This document shows, piece by piece, positions 1 through 9,310 of a stretch of DNA of 17,581 bases. Within the stretch, counting starts at the first letter, position 1, and every line of letters starts with the position of its first letter. Origin of the DNA: Saccoglossus kowalevskii (lineage: Eukaryota > Hemichordata > Enteropneusta > Harrimaniidae); contig NW_003158236.1 of NCBI RefSeq assembly GCF_000003605.2, positions 1,268-18,848 on the forward strand, in the 5' to 3' direction. The notes beneath the pieces were generated by a model. The model worked only from the letters and a program-made list of their open reading frames with translations. It was not told where the DNA came from and did not search any database. Both the position numbers and the translations under genes were made by a program.

Positions 1-595
1 CCCCTTGTTTTCAACCACATTGATGTGAAGATATTGAAATGTGCTCCTTGTTTTCAACCACATTGATGTGAAGATGTTGAAATGTGCCCCTTGTTTTCAA
101 CCACATTGATGTGAAGATCTTGAAATGTGCCCCTTGTTTTCAACCACATTGATGTGAAGATATTGAAATGTGCCCCTTGTTTTCAACCACATTGATGTGA
201 AGATATTGAAATGTGCTCCTTGTTTTCAACCACATTGATGTGAAAATGTTGAAATGTGCCCCCTGTTTTCAACCACATTGATGTGAAGATCTTGAAATGT
301 GCCCCTTGTTTTCAACCACATTGATGTGAAGATATTGAAATGTGCCCCTTGTTTTCAACCATATTGATGTGAAGATCTTGAAATGTGCCCCCTGTTTTCA
401 ACCACATTGATGTGAAGATCTTGAAATGTGCCCCTTGTTTTCAACCACATTGATATGAAGATCTTGAAATGTGCGCTTGTTGTCAACCACATTGATGTGA
501 AGATGTTGAAATGTGACCCTTGTTTTCAACCAAATTGATGTGAAGATGTTGAAATGTGACCCTTGTTTTCAATCAAATTTGTTTGAATATGTTAA
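1..595. repeat. 43-bp tandem satellite array (edge)
   Basis: Thirteen full units plus a decaying fourteenth run head to tail, starting at 1, 44, 87, 130, 173, 216, 259, 302, 345, 388, 431, 474, 516 and 559. All full units are 43 bp except unit 12 (474-515), which is 42 bp. Each unit carries CTTGTTTTCAACC, then CACATTGATGTG, then GAAATGTG. Most copies differ only at unit position 2 (C or T), 5 (T or C) and 33 (A, G or C). The array is already in progress at base 1, so it extends beyond the window. Copies from 474 onward carry more substitutions, and the last one dissolves into unique sequence at about 595, as expected at a satellite edge. No unique spacers separate the units, so this is not a CRISPR array. 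No protein is encoded. Confidence 0.97.
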
Positions 596-3500
596 CGTCC
601 AACTTAAATTGTAAAACAGTTATTTTACACTTTACATTCTTGCAGTGTGGTGATGCTCATGAAATGACGCAACCTTTAACGTGTAAAGTATGCCACCATG
701 AATTATATATGTCAATCGACTGTGAATACAAATAAATATGCAACATATGTCGCCATACACTGAAGCAGGCACTCAAAATAGCCAGAATGTCACAGATTAT
801 TGAACAGGAAACGTACGTGTTCAACAGCCGAACAGCTAGACTTAAGCACAGTACTGTAAAAATACCTAGAATTCAGACTACTTAACTCATCATCTGTAAT
901 GGCTATATTGCTCAAGTGTTGCCATAACAACACATTACACGCTAATATTTATATAATTCCGGAAGCCAAGAGTAAATATCAGCTTGCAATACCCATTCGT
1001 TGGAAATATGCCAGTCTTGAGATGATTCCAATACTCCCCCGATATTATTTTAATAGACAATTTTGACGTAGGGTCGCGTTCAGTCAAACTGTTCTGTAGT
1101 TGAATAATATGTGCATACTTGGGGACAAGGCTATTTGTTCCCAAGGACCTTATCCTTGAAAGAAATTATTGATTAGTGTGGAAACAAAGCTATTTTTACC
1201 TCTCCATTTCTAAATTTAATAGATTACAATAATTTCACCTCCAGTGGAATAAATTGTACATATCGAAAGTGGCATATTCCAAACTAAAAATAGTAACTCA
1301 CAATTTCCATACAACTTTTACATATATGTAAATACCGTCACGATAGACGCTAGAAGCTTCGTATTCAAAGTGGCATAGTCGCCAAATGTTCTTCACATGG
1401 ATCAGATGCCAAAACACAAGGTCAAACAAAGTTGAATTTGATTAGGTCGTCGTGGATAATTGCTCGCATGGATAGTATACTCTATGCAATGTAATATCAC
1501 AAGGTCAATGAACTATCCATTGGGTCTCTAATACTTGTGTATCATATCAGGTCGAAAACAGTAAATGATTGACGTAAACTACACAGTATCTTGAGTAATT
1601 TTATATTTAGGTTTACGAGACCCGGTGACAGTACACATCGTTAAGCAAGTGCGAACAAGCCTAAAAGTGAATGACCTAATATAACATAGCATCATGTTCA
1701 CTAGATTTCATAAACTGGCTGCTGCGTTCATTTTGATTTAATGTCGACGTCGACGCGAATTAAAAAAATTGACTTGATTCATTCGATCTTAATTTGAAAG
1801 CTCTTTCAAGCACAATAAGACATCATTTTCGATTTATGCAAGATGTTTATTATTTGTGGCAAATTTAATATTCATACATAAATAGTGCTGTATTTATAAC
1901 AACATTGTTCGTACTGGTGGCTATGGCTTATACTACCTGCCATGGTAATTACGATGTGCCCCAATATCTACATCTGAAGCGATCAATACTAATACTCTAA
2001 CAGCAGGCACAATCGGCGCTAATTAAACACAAATCGTATTGACAGATGAGGCTTGTTTGTTTCATTTTCGCCAGAATTTAATTTAGAACCAATTTCGTCA
2101 AACAACAGTTAAGAGCAGGGAAACGAGAGTTCACAGGAAAACGCCTTAAGGGGGGTCAATGTTACTATTTACATCAGGATCGCATTCAAGACATACAAAC
2201 AGCGTGTGCACCCTACACTCTAACAATAATATATATTATGACAGTTTGTTTGGTTACGTGTACAAAAACGTCTTTCAGAATTAAGAAGGAAGTGATTCCA
2301 TGTCAAACAACAGCATTTTCATAACGCTTTCTAATCGATTGCAACATTCCTTTTACGACGAAGCATGCCTACCACTAGGTGCCAAATATTTATTGAAATC
2401 GTTCGAAGAATGTTTTTACCACGTTATTATTAATTTGAATTGACTTGTCCTGTGATGTAATCTGACAGGTCTTGTATTCAAACTATATGGCGATTTTTAT
2501 AGATCAGTGTTTTGAATAAAGTCGTTTATAGACTGCATTATTGATATTTGTAGGTCTACGCACATTGAGCAATTAAATGGTAACACAACCGATTTTTTCT
2601 AAAATAAAATAATAACTTATTTTTGTGAAATATATATATACTTATTATTACAATACATTAGGAAACCAGTTACTTATCTGCCCTTCAGTAAATCTCCACA
2701 ACTCATATAGTGCTTGTGAAAATCCAATGTCAACCCTATACAGACGACCTGCTTTTCTAACACTTCGTTTAACTAAACACAAACAAATGTCTGGAAAATG
2801 ATCGATTACGTAAATAACTTGAATACTGATTGATTTGTTATATGTATTTTTTGTTAAGAGCAAGCTTTTTACATGTTCTGTGTTAACATTCTCTGGAGAA
2901 TATTTAACAAATACAGCCTGTGGTTACGTAATATCGAAAAGCATAGGACTTTTAAAGTTTGGATCACCGATATCCAAACACAGCTTATTCTATATTTAGA
3001 ACACAATCAGTGAAATCGTAGCAAACATATTTCATATTTATAGTTGTCTGACTATTATAATTATTATTTTATATATGTTTTATTTAAGTGTCGATCCAAA
3101 AATGCTTTAATGTTTAAGAATTTGGGATAGGAAAACTACGGTAGCCTTTGGATAGGAGCTCAGTATGTCAAATAGACAACTATTATGTGAAGCTAAACTA
3201 GTAGTTACGCGAGTTAATGTATATTGTATTGTGCATTTAATCGTTTTGTCGTTCACGTAATCTTATCTATCAATCAAGCGACCTCTAAATGTCACATTGT
3301 CACATTGTCATGACGGCTGGGGTACACGAGGTACTGATATAGTTACATTTAAGGACAGTAGTTTGACACGTGTACATAAACGTAGGATTACTGTTTTTGT
3401 ATATAATTAATTAAATAGTTTATGAGGTGTACGTTTCACTCATAATTACTGAGTGCTGGGATTCCAGAGTATGTTTTATTTAAAATAAGAATGTTCCAAA

Positions 3501-3640
3501 AAGAAATTACATGATTAAACTAATACTGTCTTGAATTCCGACAGACAACATATGAATGGTACCTGTCACGATAATTGACCATATGTATTACCATACACAA
3601 TCTGATAAAACGTAGACTACTGAGCTTAGACATGTTAAAA
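596..3640. other. AT-rich non-coding stretch
   Basis: No convincing gene is seen here. Open frames are below about 72 codons, lack family motifs and have no bias toward one strand. Small items are a 12-bp perfect palindrome GTCGACGTCGAC at 1743-1754 in otherwise AT-rich sequence, a run of six G at about 2150, and an 8-bp mini-tandem TGTCACAT (3290-3297 and 3298-3305, then a partial copy to 3311). AATAAA-like strings occur but are expected by chance at this base composition. Confidence 0.7.
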
Positions 3641-3689
3641 TACATCGTGCCCACAACCCCTAACGGCACACAGATTACGCCATGTTGCG

Positions 3690-3727
3690 TGGGTGAGCGG
3701 GGCGTAAAGCTTTGTTGTTTGACGTCA
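3690..3727. promoter_or_regulatory. Possible GC-box plus CRE patch
   Basis: A short GC-richer patch contains GCGGGGCG at 3697-3704, which includes an Sp1-type GC box, and a perfect CRE palindrome TGACGTCA at 3720-3727, 15 bases further on. These motifs bind Sp/KLF and CREB/ATF factors in animals. No gene can be seen on either side, so a promoter or enhancer role is inferred from motifs only. Chance occurrence is a real alternative. Confidence 0.2.
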
Positions 3728-5940
3728 GCCCTTAATCTTTAAGTAAACCATGTCTACATATTAATTTGTTTCCATGGCAGCCGTCTGTTTGCCAGTCCAT
3801 TTGTCATAGACTAAGGATCATGTTCATTTCGTTGAATTCAAATTGTCGGTATTTACTGATACAATACAATGCTGTTGTGGGTGATTACATTCGTGTGTTT
3901 TGCATTTATAAGAGACAATGAGATGCACGTTATTAGCGGCACGTAGCAGGTAAAATATTGGAATACATTCATTAAAAATAGGTGAAAAAATCCAAACTAA
4001 CACCCGCTCACTTATTTCTAATAACCGACATTGAATCCATAACCCTTTGATACAATATGCCAGAGAGTCAGGTTTCGTTCAGCACTCATTATCACACAAT
4101 TTATTACATAATTACCCTGGAACATTTGTCTTCTAATAATTAATAATATATTATCATAGTTGCATATCTATTTCATCGTCAACCACGTTGAGTAATATTA
4201 AAAATAACAAGTCACATCTTACGGCGTGATAATAATGAGTGATCGATACACCCATTTAGTTGTGGAGGAGTCGATCACTGACATATATTTTAAATACCAA
4301 CAATCATTGTACGCGAACAAGTTTTATGTGTTTTACAAAATATTACACCTTCTCTCATTCTCATAAGCTGAATTCATGAATTAATTACCAAATAATGTCA
4401 GTCTAATTATAAGTAATGTAGCGTTCAGACATAATTACGGTTGAACAGATTACCTAACAATACACGTTACCATAGGTATCTGATATATTGTCATTAATGA
4501 TCAACATCATGCAATGGAAAAACATTTCTTAATTCGCTGTTAATATTTTATTATTCTTGCTTTATTTTCATCCCCGTATCTTACAATGATATCCCGATAA
4601 TATCATAATAACAGCATATCATAAATGGAATTTCAGATAATCTCCCCCCTCAGTGACATGTTTGTAAAGCCGGACTTGTGACAGATTATTTGAATCCTAC
4701 AAGACGTAATAGGATTATATTTTTTTCCTTTTAATCTCGTTTCACAATGCCCACAGGCGTAATAATTAGTCATTTTAGGAAATCCACAAAAAGTTCCTGG
4801 AATAGAAATGTCACTCATAGCTGACCTTATATGCATGGATAGGGGACCTTTAAAATGTAGCGAATACTTACAGACATGAAACGAGAATACTGAAAGAAAC
4901 TACAGCTCATGTGAAGTGATTAGAAAGTTATTGTTAATACATTCTCTATGGAATTCCCGAATTATGAAATTAAAAATACAATTTTCGCATTCGTTGTAAT
5001 AGCTTTCGATACGTGGAGGGCATGTACACTTTTATTGATCCATCGTTCTTTTTCAGCACGCATAGTGAAAGGTATAAATTAAAATGGCAACAATACATGG
5101 ACAAACTATTACGTGTGTAGCTATAATAATAACCTACTACATTTTATACAGTCCCGACTTATTTGCTGAGAAACAAAGCGGGTCATATTATAAATGCATT
5201 AATTATGGAGATTGACATTTAACCTTTCATGCGTATCGTGTTCACTGATTTACTGGTGTTGTTTCACATAATATATTCATGTGGCGTCTCTGTTTATCAC
5301 CCAAGGCTGAAGTACTTCTTATTGATTTTCTTCTTATTTCCTTCCAAGTACGTCTATAATAGTATATTCGTTCAGCAAGGCCAGTCTGTTTTACATAATG
5401 TACCGGAAGATTGTCTTGAATAATCAGCCAATATGATTAACCTTTGTCGTTTGTGACTTTCTCTGCAAAATGTAGTTTTTATCAAATTGCTCAATTTAAA
5501 CTAAAGTTGGTTTTGACCGTCTGTGTGTATCATATCGCAAACCAACTGAATATATGTAGAATCTCTATTGCCGTTTTATCTGTTAAAATTGCTAATTGAT
5601 AGAATATATGAACACTTAATAATCTACCGTATGTGTTTTACCATATATAATTTTCTAATTCTTGTCTGATTTTTGTCTTGTTTCAAACAACTATTATATA
5701 TGTTTGCACTAGAATTTTACCCTAGATTATTTTTATTTGTATTACTGTAGATGAAACAAATCAAGTCAACATTGCCTTATGAACTTGAACATATCAGTAT
5801 ATGTTGATTTCTGATAAATAAATGCAATTATAGTCCAATGTCTCGCATTTGTGTGCATATTTAGGGATATCAAACGTATATATTATATAAATTAGCATCA
5901 GTACCGAAGCGTTATTTTCCCAGCAGCACAGCTTGTCATT
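3728..5940. other. AT-rich non-coding stretch
   Basis: No gene is recognised. A 64-codon ATG frame on the plus strand at 5229-5423 has a hydrophobic N-terminus, but it is AT-rich, lacks any family motif and has no support from context, so it is treated as chance. The only structural item of note is the inverted repeat at 4238-4279, listed separately. Confidence 0.65.
4238..4279. repeat. 9-bp perfect inverted repeat
   Basis: AGTGATCGA at 4238-4246 is the exact reverse complement of TCGATCACT at 4271-4279, with a 24-base spacer. The arms do not extend further on either side. It could be a hairpin stem, a paired binding site or the core of a tiny degenerate element. One such 9-bp pair is unusual but not impossible by chance in 17.6 kb. 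Confidence 0.5.
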
Positions 5941-5946
5941 TCTGAT

Positions 5947-6120
5947 TTGTTGATTAATTTGTCTGCCCAAAGAACGATAGATAATCTCACTCTTAGTTGC
6001 ACTGTCTCGATGCCTAGAACTCAGGGAGAGTTTAAATCTCCCTATGGAGGCAGTATTTGGCATAGTGCGTGCGATTCTGGAGAAATCACCACCGACTTTC
6101 ATACTACTACCTGTAAGCTA
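5947..6120 (+). other. Weak exon-like patch, probably non-coding
   Basis: Base composition is richer in G and C than the surroundings, and both strands are open. The plus-strand frame reads NLTLSCTVSMP..., with a Trp and several Cys further on, and ends near a GTAAG that could act as a splice donor at 6113-6117 (CCTGTAAGC). The minus-strand frame covering the same bases is longer (about 102 codons, down to 5794) and begins with ATG. An inverted repeat, AGGGAGA at 6023-6029 with TCTCCCT at 6037-6043, sits inside. No family is recognised, and the two strands cannot both be real. Most likely neither codes. Confidence 0.12.
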
Positions 6121-8100
6121 AAAATAGTACCAGCGCCCATAATAAACACTAGCTAAGGTGAACATTTTACATTTATATGATACGATGCTGTGTGTCGACG
6201 TGTGAGTTGTTATGAATAGCCACAAAGGTCATATATAGCATTGAACCCATAACCAATCTTCAAAAACAGAATCAATAAGTAAAATACTAAAATGGTAACT
6301 CATTAAACGTTCAGATAAAAATAATATATATTGGAATACTCATTGGCTGTATTATTGAAATGCGTGTCCTGGCATTAATAAGTGTTATTATGAGCACGCT
6401 TTGCCATATTGATACAATGTACCCTGCAATAATGCTATGAATATATCAAAAGATGAACACATCACGAATACTATGTAAATAATTTTGGAATTTAATTTAC
6501 CATATTCGAGATTGCGGTCTTTATTGTATGAAGCAAATTGAAATGTAATATTTGACCTTTGATTCTTTTATATAGCACAAGTTAACCGGAAATGTAATCA
6601 AAAATATATCAGCTTTTTCTAAAATTCATTACTGGATTGAAAATTGATTGTCAGCAATAAGTTATTCACACGAAACGTTATTTACTTTAAACAACCTTAT
6701 TCCGGTGGTCATTTTATTTTTTGAGATAGCTCGTGTGATTTTAAATAATTGATGGAGAACTCGTAGTATTAGATTTCTTCCTCTGAGACAGGGGTTGATA
6801 ATTCAGTGTAAGAAACATCCGACTTGTTTCGGAAGGAATTGGCTGAAGCCTATCTTCTTTACTGATATTAACACGTAATATCTTTTTAAAATTTTGAAAG
6901 AAGGCACACGTGAAGAGATAGTCCAGGCTTTTCCCTGTATACTTTTTTTCCAATGAGTCTCAGTCAATTATGAAATTTTCACAATTGTGATTCAGATAAA
7001 GCGATTGTCTTGGGCACAAGGTAGGGACAGAAGACATGTTCGCTAACAGCGAGGAGATAATCATTCAATTCAATGTCGCAATATTTGTAGCGTGTAATCT
7101 TATAAATATAATTTGGGTTGATTTTCACTTAATCCATAACAACTGTTGTTAAATGGTTCCGTGGTGTTAACCCATACATTCATTTGTCATAATACTCTAC
7201 ATGGCAAAGAGAGAGTGAATTGTTCTTACAATGAATGAATAATTGGTAGTATTTTTCTGAGTAGAAAACCTTACGGTTACGCTTCATTGAAACAATCTTC
7301 TTAGATCGATACGCTCAGAGTTGATTAACGTTTGCATGGTTAAAGTCTTAAAGGCATCTTTGTTTCAACAATGGTGTTTAAAGATAAACAAATGAAGTTT
7401 TATCATATCTTGTTATGTACGCTTTCCAGTACCAGAATATCCATCTCGTGCAGAACATTTTTACATTACACTTTACTCGTAATGCCAATTTTCATATGTT
7501 CTTCGCTAAAGCCTCAATACATCTGATATAACGCGGCTACTCATTCGATATCTTCCGTATAGGTGTTTAAATTTAAGAGTAGCATCATATGCTATATCAA
7601 CCAGAGTTTTTAACTCACGGTGTACGTCAGATAAGTGACATTGAGGGCATACTTATCAAACACTGATTGATAACTTGAATATTCTGAATAATCTATCGTG
7701 AAAAGTGTCTAATGAGATTGACAAGTAAACAATGAACATTTGCAAAGATGACCTGAAACACAGAAGATGAAATTATTAATGGTTTTTAAAAGTTGTAAGC
7801 CCCAGGCAGACATTGCACGAATCACGACTCTATAGATGTTAATGAGATGTAAATAAAACAAACTAAAACGCAATCGGAACATTTCGACGTTAATTAAAGT
7901 ATAATCCAGTGACTTTTTGAAGCATTCCTTTACAACCATGAGTTAACAGCGCCGAAATGTTTAGTATTTCATAAATTATAATGACAGTGCCATGAGAATC
8001 ACCCATTGCTTAGTTATTTCAATAAGGACGATATTTCATATGTTACTACAACCTACAGTACATGTAATTATTACATATGTACTGCAGTTTATTTTGATTC
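6121..8100. other. AT-rich non-coding stretch
   Basis: No gene, RNA or repeat is recognised. Open frames stay below about 80 codons, and none shows a motif or a plausible set of splice signals. Confidence 0.7.
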
Positions 8101-8118
8101 GTCCCTGAAATCAAAATT

Positions 8119-8393
8119 GGTATTTCCACAACCCATATGCAAATGAGGTCTGAGAGCAAACAAAGTAGACCCTTCAGGAGTACCGTTTTTCGAAATAAAC
8201 AATATTTAGAAGTACGATATTTTCCCCTTGGGGTACACGAATATACTTGCCGAGTGAAATAAAATTTGAACAACAGTAATGGTACTTTTAGGCAGTCACT
8301 TATTTTGGCCCAAACTAATTTGCATGTCACCCATACGATAATGTTTTCGGTATTTTCACGGTCGATATGCAAATGAACATGGTATTTTCATTG
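8119..8393. promoter_or_regulatory. Cluster of octamer (POU) motifs
   Basis: Three perfect octamers lie within 240 bases: ATGCAAAT at 8137-8144, its reverse complement ATTTGCAT at 8318-8325, and ATGCAAAT again at 8367-8374. The first and third share the longer string ATATGCAAATGA. The third is bracketed by a direct repeat GGTATTTTCA at 8349-8358 and 8381-8390, and an ATTGG (inverted CCAAT) follows at 8389-8393. Octamers bind POU-homeodomain factors and are common in histone H2B and snRNA promoters, but no histone or snRNA gene is visible nearby. The cluster ends about 160 bases upstream of a TATA-like box, which makes a promoter role plausible but unproven. Confidence 0.3.
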
Positions 8394-8549
8394 GCTACCG
8401 AACTATTTTTTATTTTGTAAACACATTTTCGTCTGCCATTTTTATCCGGTTCAAATCGTTCAGCAACATTTTTGGCATGTCAGGTGTACATCACATAAAA
8501 TACTACGATTGGGAGAACTTAATGTGTGTTGATCACCTGGAAATTGAGT

Positions 8550-8557
8550 TATATAAA
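8550..8557 (+). promoter_or_regulatory. TATA-like box
   Basis: TATATAAA precedes the GC-richer segment of about 8560-9110. Upstream lie the octamer cluster and an inverted CCAAT; downstream lie the candidate coding remnant and an AATAAA. In this AT-rich sequence such a string is cheap, so the call depends on the arrangement. A start site would be expected roughly 25-30 bases downstream, near 8580. Confidence 0.25.
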
Positions 8558-8717
8558 CCTTGAAGGGCTCTCGAAAGACCCATCCGCAGTAAAATCAGCG
8601 ATTACTATAGAGCCGCAACCGTTGAACATCGATATACCAGGAGGTTTCTGCTGGCGACGTTGCGGCGTTACTGAGTTCTAAATAACGACTATTAACGCCA
8701 AATGAGCAACATTTTAA

Positions 8718-8978
8718 CCGGTAACCAATCCACGACCAGCAAGCAATATCATAAAAGAAGTTGCAGCTTGCAGCTCAGCGATGACCGCTGTCGACGAAAG
8801 TCATCCCGTCTGTGGAGTACCACAGTTGCACGGCTTGTTTGCCAATGCACAATTCTGTGGAGGAACTTTTAACTTCAACATAAACTGTGTATCATAGTCG
8901 TCCAGTTCAAGTTCTGGCTCTGTCGTGGCCCCAACTAAACGTCCACGAGTAATTTATTCGGACAGTGACTCAGATTAG
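8718..8978 (+). pseudogene. Candidate C-terminal exon with in-frame stop
   Basis: In one frame the sequence from CCG at 8718 is open to a TAG at 8895-8897, then open again to a TAG at 8976-8978. The part before the first TAG has low-complexity-free, protein-like composition, with a segment reading CGVPQLHG then FCGGTFNFNIN (alternating polar and hydrophobic residues, strand-like). The part after it starts with six serines, continues to TKRPR (basic, resembling a nuclear localisation signal) and ends SDSDSD. An ATG lies in frame at 8781, giving 65 codons if the first TAG were read through. The segment is GC-richer than its surroundings and lies between a TATA-like box and an AATAAA. The inference is the last exon of a decayed or partly sequenced gene. 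Alternatively, the TAG at 8895 ends a short real frame, or its AG is a splice acceptor for the downstream piece. No family is assigned. A competing minus-strand frame overlaps at 8801-8953. Confidence 0.33.
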
Positions 8979-9285
8979 ACGTATGATTATTTTATTTCCA
9001 CACAAACAGTAACACGCGTTCTACACTGGCACGCGCTGCTAGGGCTGCGGTGCATCACTCGTGAAAATAACTTCCATACGCAATGAAAGCCACGGGGAGG
9101 GTGTGGGGTTCTGTCATAGTATGCGTATATGATGTGCGATATTCAATCTAGCACCTCATATGGCTTGCGTATAACTTAATGGTATACAAACAAAAATTAT
9201 AGTATCTCGTCACATGGCGAGGAAAGATGTACAGCAATGATCTATTTACAAATCCTTATTGTGCTATGTTGTGTATCAAACATTC

Positions 9286-9291
9286 AATAAA
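9286..9291 (+). terminator. Possible poly(A) signal
   Basis: AATAAA is followed about 30 bases later by a TGTGTA-type GU-rich element (around 9322). It would give the candidate unit ending at 8978 a 3' untranslated region of roughly 330 bases. AATAAA is frequent by chance at this composition, so the support is positional only. Confidence 0.22.
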
Positions 9292-9310
9292 GATTCAGTT
9301 CATTCATTCG

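Noticed and set aside
1-595. Regular repeat array that could be taken for CRISPR
   Set aside because: The units are directly contiguous with no unique spacers, and the setting is eukaryotic; it is a tandem satellite.
5229-5423. Small secreted or membrane protein with hydrophobic start
   Set aside because: Hydrophobic codons are favoured by AT-rich DNA; there is no promoter, motif or splice context.
5794-6102. 102-codon minus-strand frame
   Set aside because: No family is recognised, its second half is AT-driven low-complexity sequence, and the opposite strand is equally open.
8046-8372. 108-codon minus-strand frame, the longest in the window
   Set aside because: It has no motif and its start overlaps the octamer motifs. 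This length is expected by chance in 17.6 kb read in six frames.
8440-8465. tRNA-like B box GGTTCAAATC
   Set aside because: The flanking bases do not form a T-arm stem, and there is no A box at the right distance.
8560-8585. Histone-type 3' stem-loop near GGGCTCTCGAAAGACCC
   Set aside because: The stem needs a bulge and does not match the histone consensus, and no histone frame precedes it.
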